Source: Qipengyuania xiapuensis | GTDB taxonomy: Bacteria; Pseudomonadota; Alphaproteobacteria; Sphingomonadales; Sphingomonadaceae | DNA length: 64,000 nucleotides | Assembly (NCBI RefSeq): GCF_019711395.1 | Contig: NZ_JAIGNL010000001.1 | Span: forward strand, 1,736,001-1,800,000 | Direction of reading: 5' to 3' | In this document: positions 7,842 through 15,787 of the stretch, piece by piece | Numbering within the stretch: position 1 is the first letter of the stretch | Layout of the letters: every line of letters starts with the position of its first letter | Position numbers and translations under genes: made by a program | The notes under the pieces: model-generated | The model's database searches: none | What the model was told of the DNA's origin: nothing | Seen by the model: the letters and a program-made list of their open reading frames with translations, nothing else

Positions 7842-9518
7842 TCAGCGCTCGCCGGCGATAACCACGCGGTTCCTGCCTGCCTGCTTGGCGCGATAGAGCG
7901 CGCCGTCCGCATCGGCATAGACATCGTGCAGGTTGCGGCCATGCCCCAGGGCGCCGCCAATGCTGATCGTGACCGGCGCAAGATCGTCGGCGCGGCGACG
8001 CTTGCCGCCGTCGACGGCGCGGCGCAGGCTTTCGGCGATTTCGCGCAGGGAAATCCGGTCGCTGCAGGGAACCACGACCGCGAATTCCTCTCCCCCGAGA
8101 CGGAAGATGTCCGCGCCGCGATAGTCGACCAGAACGCGCCGCATGCGGGTCGCCGTGTCGGCCAGGACAGCGTCGCCCATCAGGTGGCCGCGTTCATCAT
8201 TGATCGCCTTGAAGTGATCGATATCGGCAATGATGAGCGCCTGCCCTTCGGGAATCGTGCCGAGACTATCGAAAGCGCGGCGGTTCGATACGCCGGTAAG
8301 CGCATCGCTGAGCGCCATGCGCTGCATCTTGATAGCATGGATGTTCGCGCGGTCGCGTTCGACTCGCAGGACCATGAAGCGGTCACCGACCGCCGCCGAG
8401 GTCGCCAGCACAAGGAGAACCAGCGACCACAAAAGGAAATCCGTAACGGCGCGCTCTGCCGCAACCATCGACAAGGCCAGCAGCAGCGCTGCGATCCCGC
8501 CGATCGCCATGGGTACGAAGGCGACGAGGAGGAAGATGGCCGCGCGGCTCCGTCGCTTGAAGGCGACGCCGATGGCGACGAGGATCGCGATGCCCAGCGG
8601 GACCAGGCTCATCATGTGAAGGTTGTGCACCAGCACGCGCCAGGGCTCGAAATCGAACATTGCCGCGAACCTTGTGCCGACCATGAATGCAGTCAGCGCG
8701 AGCAGCACGTTGCGGATTTGCTCGGAAATCACGCCTTCCTCGGCAATCTCCAGCACGAACATGACCGCACATGCGACGGCAAAGGTCAGCGTTATGGTGT
8801 TGGCCTGATATCGCAGTTCGAGCGGCATCGCAGGAAAGAGCAGGAACACCAGGCCGGAATTGAAGAACACAAAGCCAAGTGCACCCAGCGTCATCCCCGC
8901 GTGCCATGCGATGAAGCGCGATCTCAGCATGCGCAGGAACAGGAAATCGAAAATGAACGGCACCAGCAGCAGGCCGCAAACCAGAGCAAAGACGAGCGAT
9001 CTCGAGTAATACTCCTGCCGCGCGATCTCTGCGCTCACCAGCCGCGCAGCCTTGGCGACATTGAAGGTGCGTGGTCGCTCGATCACCGTATCGATCGCAA
9101 TCAGCTTGGCGCCGGTGTCGGGCACGGGGATATTGAAGCTCGTATCGGGAGACCAGTTGCGCACCGCCATCTGGTGGTCGACATCGACCAGTCGCTGCTC
9201 GCCATTGGCATAGGTGAAGCGCACCAGCATGCTGTCGAAGCTCGCCGGATCGGTCTGCCAGACGTGTTCGTGACTTGCGGTCTCGGGGAGCGAGTACACA
9301 TCGGCATGGGTTCGCACGAAGTGGCTGCGGTTTGCGAACCGCATCGCGCTGCAATCGAGCGCCTTTGCGGGAATGGAAAACGCTTCGTCGACGCTCGCCC
9401 CACCGCCCACGCAAATCCGATCCTCCAGGAGGTAATCGCGCGCAGACGCGGGTGCAGCGATGCTGCACATGGCAACGGCCAGCACGACCATCAGCCTTGC
9501 GATCTGTTTCAGGCCCAC
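7842..9518 (-). CDS. Membrane diguanylate cyclase (7TM sensor plus GGDEF)
   Basis: The 558-residue protein begins with a signal peptide (residues 1-27). A periplasmic beta-rich domain (about 28-170) resembles 7TMR-DISM extracellular regions. About seven or eight hydrophobic segments (about 175-390) precede a cytosolic GGDEF domain (about 410-555) with an intact GGEEF active site, so it should make cyclic di-GMP. An RxxD (RGAD) lies upstream but one residue closer to GGEEF than in the usual inhibitory I-site. The periplasmic ligand is unknown. The gene converges on the Mur ligase gene, 9 bases apart. Confidence 0.9.
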   Translation of the reverse strand: MGLKQIARLMVVLAVAMCSIAAPASARDYLLEDRICVGGGASVDEAFSIPAKALDCSAMRFANRSHFVRTHADVYSLPETASHEHVWQTDPASFDSMLVRFTYANGEQRLVDVDHQMAVRNWSPDTSFNIPVPDTGAKLIAIDTVIERPRTFNVAKAARLVSAEIARQEYYSRSLVFALVCGLLLVPFIFDFLFLRMLRSRFIAWHAGMTLGALGFVFFNSGLVFLLFPAMPLELRYQANTITLTFAVACAVMFVLEIAEEGVISEQIRNVLLALTAFMVGTRFAAMFDFEPWRVLVHNLHMMSLVPLGIAILVAIGVAFKRRSRAAIFLLVAFVPMAIGGIAALLLALSMVAAERAVTDFLLWSLVLLVLATSAAVGDRFMVLRVERDRANIHAIKMQRMALSDALTGVSNRRAFDSLGTIPEGQALIIADIDHFKAINDERGHLMGDAVLADTATRMRRVLVDYRGADIFRLGGEEFAVVVPCSDRISLREIAESLRRAVDGGKRRRADDLAPVTISIGGALGHGRNLHDVYADADGALYRAKQAGRNRVVIAGER

Positions 9519-9640
9519 GTCTCCCCCCGGCGACAGCTAAGTCTATCGCGCGGCGGAATTATCGTTGCAAGACCTGCTGGAAACCAGCGCCCTGCAGTGC
9601 GCGGTCCCGTTTCGGGACGGTCGCCCCAGAGACCGCCGTC

Positions 9641-10597
9641 TTAGTGGCCATTACCCTCGAATTTCAGGACTTTGTGCAGGAGGAAGGCAATGGCAAAGCC
9701 CAGGCCCAGCGCAATGAGGGCTGAAATGGCGGCGTAGGTTAGCCAGCCGAGAAGGCCGGAAAGCGCGCCGGTGGCCGCTTTCACCGCGTATTCCGCCCCG
9801 TGGGCGATGTCGTAGAAAAGGTCGAAACCAATCTCGTGCGTGCCGTGGACGATGATCCCGCCCCCGACCCAGAGCATCGCGATGGTCCCGACGAACGAAA
9901 GGGTCGCGAGAAGCTTCGGCATCGCCTTGAGGAGGAAACGCCCGACCGTTTTGGCAGTCGACGAAGCCTTCTTCGTCAGGTGCAGCCCGACATCGTCCAT
10001 TTTCACGATCAGCGCGACCGAACCATAGACGGCGACTGTCACCCCGATCGCGACAAGAGCCAGCGTCAGGCCGCGGCCCCAGACCGTCGCGGCGATCGGC
10101 TCGCTACTGATCTCGTTGAGCACGATAGCCATGATCTCTGCCGACAAGATCAGGTCGGTCCGGATGGCGCCGTTGATGCGTTCCTTCTCGAACTTCACCG
10201 GGTCCTCGATAACGTCGTCGACAGTCTTGCCGTGCTTGGCCCCGCCGAGCTTCTCCATGACCTTCTCGGCGCCCTCATAGGAAAGGAAGGCCCCGCCCAG
10301 CATCAGGATGAAGATGATCGCACCGGGCAGGAACTCGCTCAGCAGCAGCGCGCCAGGCAGCAATATCAGCAGCTTGTTCTTGAAACTGCCCTTCGTGATC
10401 GCCCAGATGATCGGCAGCTCCCGCGCCGGGGAAAGGCCCGTCACGTAGCTCGGCGTTACCGCCGCATCGTCGATGACCACGCCGGCGGTCTTGGAGCCTG
10501 CCCTGCCCGCGGCAGCGGCGACATCGTCGATCGATGCCGCGGCGGTTCTGGCGATAATGGATACGTCGTCGAGCAGGGCGACTAGGCCGGAGGGCAT
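9641..10597 (-). CDS. DUF808 (YedI family) inner-membrane protein
   Basis: The 318-residue protein begins MPSGLVALLDDVSII, which is characteristic of the YedI/DUF808 family of polytopic membrane proteins of unknown function. Several long hydrophobic segments are readable (for example LLILLPGALLLSEFLPGAIIFI), and the end is charged. The ATG at 10597 is chosen for its AGGGGA site and the conserved N-terminus. It is divergent from rpsF across about 210 bases. Confidence 0.9.
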   Translation of the reverse strand: MPSGLVALLDDVSIIARTAAASIDDVAAAAGRAGSKTAGVVIDDAAVTPSYVTGLSPARELPIIWAITKGSFKNKLLILLPGALLLSEFLPGAIIFILMLGGAFLSYEGAEKVMEKLGGAKHGKTVDDVIEDPVKFEKERINGAIRTDLILSAEIMAIVLNEISSEPIAATVWGRGLTLALVAIGVTVAVYGSVALIVKMDDVGLHLTKKASSTAKTVGRFLLKAMPKLLATLSFVGTIAMLWVGGGIIVHGTHEIGFDLFYDIAHGAEYAVKAATGALSGLLGWLTYAAISALIALGLGFAIAFLLHKVLKFEGNGH

Positions 10598-10674
10598 GAA
10601 CACTTCCCCTTGTGCGTTTTCAATGCAATGCGCCCTTGCCCGCCTCGTTCCATCGTCACAAGCCCGAAACGAGC

Positions 10675-10702
10675 TTGCATTCTCCCCGATTCCCGCTATG
10701 TG
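10675..10702 (+). promoter_or_regulatory. Probable promoter of rpsF-rpsR-rplI
   Basis: A TTGCAT hexamer (10675-10680) is followed after 16 bases by TATGTG (10697-10702), about 105 bases before the rpsF ATG. Strong sphingomonad promoters often have this look. The rest of the 10598-10806 gap shows no gene. Confidence 0.45.
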
Positions 10703-10806
10703 CGCGCATCCCTCGCTTCCGGGCGGCGGATATTGAAGAAAGCCGGAGGGGCCCCGCAATCCCGCGGATCAGCCAGCGATCGGCCAGCAAGTGAAAGGAC
10801 AAGAGC

Positions 10807-11172
10807 ATGGCTCTCTACGAGCATGTCTTCTTGGCGCGACAGGACCTGAGCCAGGCTCAGGTTGATCAGCTCGCCGCCACGGCGACCGAAATCGTCGAAA
10901 AGAACGACGGCAAGGTCACCAAGACCGAGACCTGGGGTCTCAAGAACCTCGCCTACAAGATCGACCGTAACCGCAAGGCGCACTTCGTCATGCTCAACAT
11001 CGAGGGCCCCGGCTCCGTTGTTTCCGAGCTCGAGCGCCAGACGCGTATCAACGAAGACGTCATCCGCTACATGACCATCAAGGTCGAAGAGCACGAAGAA
11101 GGCCCTTCGGTGATGATGCGCAAGAACGAGCGCGATTCGAAGAAGCGCAAGGACCGCGAGGAGCGTAACTGA
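10807..11172 (+). CDS. rpsF: 30S ribosomal protein S6
   Basis: The 121-residue small-subunit protein pairs with S18 on the platform of the 30S subunit. The N-terminus [13 protein letters not shown] and the [10 protein letters not shown] segment are diagnostic. The C-terminal tail is charged and ends KDREERN, without the terminal Glu pair that RimK extends in E. coli S6. Its stop overlaps the rpsR ATG as TGATG. This is the conserved rpsF-rpsR-rplI operon. Confidence 0.98.
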   Translation: MALYEHVFLARQDLSQAQVDQLAATATEIVEKNDGKVTKTETWGLKNLAYKIDRNRKAHFVMLNIEGPGSVVSELERQTRINEDVIRYMTIKVEEHEEGPSVMMRKNERDSKKRKDREERN

Positions 11173-11396
11173 TGGCACGTCCGTTTTTCCGCCGCCGCAA
11201 GACCTGCCCGTTCTCCGCGAAGAACGCGCCGGCTATCGACTACAAGGACGTTCGTCTGCTCCAGGGCTTTATGTCCGAGCGTGGCAAGATCGTCCCCAGC
11301 CGCATCACCGCCGTCAGCGCGAAGAAGCAGCGTGAACTGGCCAAGGCCATCAAGCGCGCTCGCCACATCGGCCTGCTGCCCTACATCGTGAAGTAA
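11172..11396 (+). CDS. rpsR: 30S ribosomal protein S18
   Basis: The 74-residue protein binds S6 and 16S rRNA. The N-terminal [13 protein letters not shown] segment, the IDYKDVRLL core and the conserved end [13 protein letters not shown] identify it. The length is normal. It overlaps rpsF by one base and is followed by rplI after 12 bases. Confidence 0.98.
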   Translation: MARPFFRRRKTCPFSAKNAPAIDYKDVRLLQGFMSERGKIVPSRITAVSAKKQRELAKAIKRARHIGLLPYIVK

Positions 11397-11408
11397 GGGG
11401 AAGACATC

Positions 11409-12059
11409 ATGGATATCATTCTCCTCCAGCGTATCGAAAAGCTCGGCACGATCGGTGACGTCGTCACCGTGAAGGACGGCTACGCACGCAACTTCCTGCT
11501 CCCGCAGAAGAAGGCCCTGCGCGCCAACGAAGCCAACAAGAAGGTCTTCGAAGCCAACCGCGAGCGTCTCGAGAAGGAAAACGCAGAACGTCGCGCCGAA
11601 GCCGAAAAGAACGGCGAAAAGGTCGACGGCGCCGAGATCATCCTGATCCGTGCCGCTTCGAACACCGGCCAGCTTTACGGTTCGGTCAACGTCCGTGACA
11701 TCGTCAACGGCCTCAACGACAAGGGCCACGAGATCGACAAGAAGCAGGTCATCATGGGCAACCCGATCAAGACGATCGGCATGCATGACGTGCGCATCGA
11801 CCTCCACCCCGAGGTTTCGGTGACGATCAAGGCAAACGTCGCTCGTTCGGACGACGAAGCAGAACTGCAGACGCAGGGCGTCGACGTTCTTGCCCAGATG
11901 TTCGAAGAAGAGCAGGCAGAGATCGAGGAAATGGCTGCTGCCAACGCCGTCGATCCGACCCTCGAGCCGGGTGAAATCCCCGCCGACATGCTCGAAGAGG
12001 GTGTCGAAGTCGAAGGCGCTGCCGAAGCTTCGGAAGAAGAAGACAAGGCCGAAGGCTGA
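11409..12059 (+). CDS. rplI: 50S ribosomal protein L9 with long acidic tail
   Basis: The 216-residue protein carries a normal L9 in residues 1 to about 150: the N-terminal rRNA-binding domain with [15 protein letters not shown], a long connecting helix and a C-terminal domain. An acidic Glu/Ala-rich tail of about 55-65 residues follows. Typical L9 is about 150 residues. The tail may be disordered (inference). It is the last gene of the operon, followed by a strong terminator. Confidence 0.97.
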   Translation: MDIILLQRIEKLGTIGDVVTVKDGYARNFLLPQKKALRANEANKKVFEANRERLEKENAERRAEAEKNGEKVDGAEIILIRAASNTGQLYGSVNVRDIVNGLNDKGHEIDKKQVIMGNPIKTIGMHDVRIDLHPEVSVTIKANVARSDDEAELQTQGVDVLAQMFEEEQAEIEEMAAANAVDPTLEPGEIPADMLEEGVEVEGAAEASEEEDKAEG

Positions 12060-12083
12060 TCTTCTAACCGACACACAGACATC

Positions 12084-12118
12084 AAGGGCGCGGCGGCTTC
12101 GGTCTCCGCGCCCTTTTT
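12084..12118 (+). terminator. Rho-independent terminator after rplI
   Basis: AAGGGCGCGG and CCGCGCCCTT form a 10-pair GC-rich stem around a 12-base loop and run into a T tract. Confidence 0.9.
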
Positions 12119-12185
12119 GTAACAGGCGCACTTGTGTGGCAGGAGGCGTCACGAAAACGAAAAGAGCCAGGAGAAAAAGGCCCGT

Positions 12186-13625
12186 ATGGACACAATCGAA
12201 CAGACTCTCGACAAACTTCAGGCCGTCTACGACGCCGCCGTCAGCCGGCTGCGCGACGACGTCATCGCCTTCGGACGCAGCCGCGACCTGCCGTCATCGG
12301 AACGGCGCAAGGATGGCAGCTATGCCTATCCCGAGCTGCGGATCCTCTTCCGCGGCGGCGTGATGCCCGAGGGATCGAGCCGCGCATTCGGGCGCCTGAA
12401 CACGCCGGGCCTCTATTCGACGACTGTCACCAAGCCAAACCTCTTCCGCGATTACCTGCGCGAGCAGATCGAGCTGATCGAGAGCAATTACGAAGTCGAA
12501 ATCGAAGTCGGCTCCTCGCGCCAGGAGATCCCCTTCCCCTACGTACTTGACGGCCAGGCCGGCGCAGAGCTTGCCGGCATCGATCCCAACGAGATCGCAC
12601 GCTATTTCCCGTCGACCGACCTTGCCGATATCGGCGACGAGCTGGCCGACGGTATCGAGCTGGAAAACCCCGACGATCCGATCCCGCTGTCGCTGTTCGA
12701 CGGCCTGCGCACAGACTTTAGCCTTGCACGCCTCGCACACTATACCGGGACAGACGTCCAGCACTTCCAGCGCTTCATCCTGTTCACGAACTATCACCGC
12801 TATGTCGACGAATTCGTTGACTGGGCGGGATCGCAGCTGGGTAGCAACGGCTTCACCGCACTTGCCGGCGCCGGCGGCCTGCTGATGACCGAGAAGACCG
12901 ACAATGCGCGCGGCCAGCTGTCCGATACGGCGTGGCGTCGGCACCAGATGCCGGCCTACCACCTCGTCGGTGAAGGACGCAGCGGCATCACCCTGGTCAA
13001 TATCGGCGTTGGTCCGTCGAACGCGAAGACGATCTGCGACCACCTCGCCGTTCTCCGCCCGGAAGCATGGCTCATGATCGGCCACTGCGGCGGCCTTCGC
13101 CCGAGCCAGAAGATCGGCGACTACGTTCTCGCTCACGCTTACCTGCGCGACGACCACGTGCTCGACCCCGTCCTTCCGCCCGAAATCCCCCTCCCCGCAA
13201 TTGCCGAGGTCCAGCAGGCGCTTGCAGGGGCGGCAGAGCATGTTTCGGGCGAGCATGGCAGCGACCTCAAGAAGCGCATGCGCACCGGAACCGTCGTCAC
13301 CACCGACGATCGCAACTGGGAGCTTCGCTATACCCAGTCGGCCAAGCGCCTGAGCCTGAGCCGCGCCGTCGGCATCGACATGGAAAGCGCCACCATCGCC
13401 GCTCAGGGTTATCGTTTCCGGGTTCCCTACGGCACGCTGCTGTGCGTCTCGGACAAGCCGCTCCACGGCGAGATCAAGCTGCCCGGCCAGGCCAACAAGT
13501 TCTACGAGGAAGCCATCGCGGCCCACTTGCAGATCGGTGTGACCGCCTGCGACCTGCTCCGCCAGGAAGGCCCCAAGCTCCACAGCCGCAAGCTGCGCGC
13601 ATTCAACGAGCCGCCCTTCAGGTGA
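12186..13625 (+). CDS. amn: AMP nucleosidase
   Basis: The 479-residue cytosolic enzyme hydrolyses AMP to adenine and ribose 5-phosphate. An N-terminal AMP-nucleosidase-specific domain (about 1-180) precedes a nucleoside-phosphorylase-like catalytic domain (about 200-465) with the MIGHCGGLRPSQ and GIDMESATIA segments. The ATG at 12186 fits the domain start and follows an AGGAG stretch at about 12168. It stands alone between the rplI terminator and the secreted-protein cassette. Confidence 0.94.
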   Translation: MDTIEQTLDKLQAVYDAAVSRLRDDVIAFGRSRDLPSSERRKDGSYAYPELRILFRGGVMPEGSSRAFGRLNTPGLYSTTVTKPNLFRDYLREQIELIESNYEVEIEVGSSRQEIPFPYVLDGQAGAELAGIDPNEIARYFPSTDLADIGDELADGIELENPDDPIPLSLFDGLRTDFSLARLAHYTGTDVQHFQRFILFTNYHRYVDEFVDWAGSQLGSNGFTALAGAGGLLMTEKTDNARGQLSDTAWRRHQMPAYHLVGEGRSGITLVNIGVGPSNAKTICDHLAVLRPEAWLMIGHCGGLRPSQKIGDYVLAHAYLRDDHVLDPVLPPEIPLPAIAEVQQALAGAAEHVSGEHGSDLKKRMRTGTVVTTDDRNWELRYTQSAKRLSLSRAVGIDMESATIAAQGYRFRVPYGTLLCVSDKPLHGEIKLPGQANKFYEEAIAAHLQIGVTACDLLRQEGPKLHSRKLRAFNEPPFR

Positions 13626-13688
13626 TCGCCTAGGTAGAAGTACCCAGACCCGCACTATCAAGGCCTTTAAGGGCGTTTGTTATCCATG

Positions 13689-13708
13689 ACCTCCGTAAAA
13701 AAGGAGGT
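13689..13708 (+). promoter_or_regulatory. Hairpin that includes the Shine-Dalgarno sequence of the secreted-protein cassette
   Basis: ACCTCC (13689-13694) is perfectly complementary to GGAGGT (13703-13708), with an 8-base A-rich loop. The right arm is the Shine-Dalgarno sequence of the gene starting at 13713. In the folded RNA the site would be masked, suggesting translational control. Whether it is functional is inference. Confidence 0.6.
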
Positions 13709-13712
13709 AAGG

Positions 13713-14171
13713 ATGCGAAGAAAGATAGTTGGGCTTGCTGCCGGAGCATGCGGGACCGCTCTCGCCTCGCCGGTCTGCGCGGAGCCGATCACGTTCGATG
13801 CCTCGCTAGTCGTCACCTGTACGCTGGTGGTGACGGACGGTACGCTTGCGCCGAATAGCGATTACACCAGCCTGTCGTCGGAGAACCTCGGCGGCGCTGC
13901 GGCCTCGGTAACGGTCACGGCGCTGGGCGGTGACCCCACGCTGACTTTCGACGCGCCGACGATCACTTCGACAAACGATGTCTCTGCGGCGACTGCGCAA
14001 ATCAAGTACAGTTCGCTGGACGGTGCCTCGCAGGCATATACGAGCACGCAATCGACCAGCACCGCCTCGGATCTCGCGGATGTCTATACCGTCCACGCCA
14101 AGGCAGAGGACGCCGGCGGCTTCGATGCGGGCGACTATTCGGTTGCCACGGTGGTCACATGTTCGGGCTGA
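13713..14171 (+). CDS. Secreted beta-rich protein, pilin-like, unknown function
   Basis: The 152-residue protein has a signal peptide (cleavage predicted after PVCA, about residue 23). The mature chain is rich in Thr, Ser, Ala and Gly. It contains only two cysteines, one in the first strand (VVTC) and one three residues from the end (VVTCSG), as if a disulfide ties the first and last strands of a small beta sandwich. That resembles pilin or spore-coat-U-like folds, but I do not recognise a family. The ATG at 13713 is fixed by an AAGGAGGT site 4 bases upstream. It overlaps the next gene by 13 bases. Confidence 0.8.
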   Translation: MRRKIVGLAAGACGTALASPVCAEPITFDASLVVTCTLVVTDGTLAPNSDYTSLSSENLGGAAASVTVTALGGDPTLTFDAPTITSTNDVSAATAQIKYSSLDGASQAYTSTQSTSTASDLADVYTVHAKAEDAGGFDAGDYSVATVVTCSG

Positions 14172-14566
14172 GGCTTGCGCAAGCATCCGCCGCGCTGGCT
14201 CTCGCAGCCAGCGCAGGATCCGCTCTCGCCGTCGGGCTGGGTCCGCTGGAAAAGAGCGGTATCACCTCCAGCGAACGCAAGGGGCTCTACCTGACGGTAA
14301 GCAACCCCTACCGCACCGCGCACAACTTCCGGGTCTTCGTGGAGGAAGACAGCGGCATCGCACCGGGTCGCGTCACCATCCATCCTTCCACCGCAACAAT
14401 CGCATCAGGGGCCCATCGCCGCATCCTGGTAATCGTCGACGGGCTTTTCCCAGGCGAAGAAGTGAACTTCCGCCTGTGCGCGGAGCGGATCGAGGAAAGG
14501 AGGGTTACCGTCCATGCACGCGTTTGTTCGAAACTCGGCGCTCGTCGCCTGCGCCCTGCTCGCTAG
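14159..14566 (+). CDS. Periplasmic single-domain PapD-like protein
   Basis: The 135-residue protein has a signal peptide (cleavage near SALA, about residue 24). The mature part reads like the N-terminal immunoglobulin domain of a pilus chaperone: a strand YLTVSNPY, then VTIHPSTATI and GAHRRILVIVDGL. Two cysteines (LCAER, RVCSK) could form a disulfide. Canonical periplasmic chaperones have two such domains and about 220-250 residues; this one stops after one. It overlaps both neighbours, so translation is probably coupled. Family assignment is by resemblance only. Confidence 0.75.
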   Translation: MFGLRLAQASAALALAASAGSALAVGLGPLEKSGITSSERKGLYLTVSNPYRTAHNFRVFVEEDSGIAPGRVTIHPSTATIASGAHRRILVIVDGLFPGEEVNFRLCAERIEERRVTVHARVCSKLGARRLRPAR

Positions 14567-14918
14567 CACGCAAGCCGGCGCGCAATCGCAAGGTGTCTAC
14601 CTTCCTTCAGCGCCCCACGGGACAGGCGGCGAGGACTCGATCGAGACGGCGAGCGGCACGCGCTGTCGACAGTCGATGAATTCGAACGGCGCTTATCTCG
14701 ACATGGGCGTCGCCGGAAGCGCCGCAAGCCCGCTACCGGAGACTGACAATCCTCTGCGCTACTATAGCCCCGAGCGCGACCAGCGAGGGCTGGTCTATGT
14801 AAGGGTCACCATCCCTCTTGGTGAAAAGCCTGCCCGGCTCGACTGCACGCGGCTCTACGAGATGGAACTTGCCCGCCTGCGCGAAGAGATCGCGTTGCTG
14901 AGGATGGCCGCAGAATAA
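14514..14918 (+). CDS. Secreted small protein with C-terminal helix, unknown function
   Basis: The 134-residue protein has a signal peptide (cleavage after AGAQ, about residue 24), a Gly/Ser/Pro-rich middle without clear domain, a beta segment (VYVRVTIPLG), a Cys in RLDC and a strongly helical, heptad-like end (RLYEMELARLREEIALL). It starts 53 bases inside the preceding gene and has its own GGAGG site about 10 bases upstream. I do not recognise the function; a surface-anchoring or assembly partner of the two preceding proteins is a guess from context. Confidence 0.75.
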   Translation: MHAFVRNSALVACALLASTQAGAQSQGVYLPSAPHGTGGEDSIETASGTRCRQSMNSNGAYLDMGVAGSAASPLPETDNPLRYYSPERDQRGLVYVRVTIPLGEKPARLDCTRLYEMELARLREEIALLRMAAE

Positions 14919-14952
14919 GGGCAAGCGAAAGGCCGGTAGCCTTGCGCTTCCC
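14919..14952 (+). terminator. Long hairpin after the secreted-protein cassette
   Basis: A 34-base inverted repeat starts right after the stop codon. Paired segments are GGG/CCC, AAGCG/CGCTT and AAGGC/GCCTT around a 5-base loop. No T tract follows, so it may protect the mRNA 3' end or act as a Rho-assisted terminator rather than a classical one. Confidence 0.5.
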
Positions 14953-15000
14953 ACCACCAACAATATGCGTGATAAGGCTGCTCCAGGTGGAGGAGAAGCC

Positions 15001-15774
15001 ATGAATAAAGCTGTGAATCCAGAACGCTCGATAGCTGGCCGCGTCGCGATAATAACCGGCGCAGCGAGTGGCATGGGGCGCGCCATGGCTCGGCTTTTCG
15101 CATCGGAGGGAGCAAGGGTCGCGGTCACTGATCTCGACCGTGCTGCTTGCGAAGCTGTCGCGAAGGAATGCGGCGACAACGCCCGTGCCTACGCGCTCGA
15201 TGTTTCGGACAAGGAGGCGATCGAAACGGTCGTTGGACAGATCGCCGAAGACTTCGGCGGCATCGACATCCTGGTGAACAACGCGGGCATATCGGCGTTC
15301 TGCGCGCTCGATGCGGGCGAGGAATACGAGGAAATCTGGCACCGTGCGCTCGCCGTGATGCTGACCTCGCACCAGCGAATGGTGCGCGCTGCCTTACCTC
15401 ACCTGCGCCAGAGCGATGCGCCCCGCATCCTCAACTTCGCCTCTACCGAAGGTCTCGGAGCGACGCCGGGCGATACGCCCTATGTCGCTGCAAAAACCGG
15501 CGTGACCGGCCTCACACGCGGGCTCGCGGTAGATCTAGGCCCCGAGGGCATCACGGTGAACTGCATCTGCCCCGGCCCCATCCGCACTGCCATGACCGAA
15601 GCCGTACCCGAGGAGCACAAGACCATCTTCGCCAAGCGTCGCACAGCCTTGAGGCGCTACGGCGAACCCGAGGAAGTGGCGCAGGTTGCGCTCTCGCTGG
15701 TGCTACCGGCGGCGAGCTACATCACTGGTGCAGTGATCCCGGTCGATGGCGGCTTGATGGCACGCAACGCCTAG
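15001..15774 (+). CDS. SDR family NAD(P)-dependent oxidoreductase
   Basis: The 257-residue protein is a classical short-chain dehydrogenase with TGAASGMG cofactor motif, NNAG, a catalytic Ser in FASTEG, YVAAK, and the C-terminal VDGGLMA. An Asp after the second strand (TDLD) suggests NAD preference (inference). The ATG at 15001 is chosen for its GGAGGAG site. The substrate is unknown. It is convergent with the DUF421 gene. Confidence 0.92.
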   Translation: MNKAVNPERSIAGRVAIITGAASGMGRAMARLFASEGARVAVTDLDRAACEAVAKECGDNARAYALDVSDKEAIETVVGQIAEDFGGIDILVNNAGISAFCALDAGEEYEEIWHRALAVMLTSHQRMVRAALPHLRQSDAPRILNFASTEGLGATPGDTPYVAAKTGVTGLTRGLAVDLGPEGITVNCICPGPIRTAMTEAVPEEHKTIFAKRRTALRRYGEPEEVAQVALSLVLPAASYITGAVIPVDGGLMARNA

Positions 15775-15787
15775 CCATTCACGCGGT

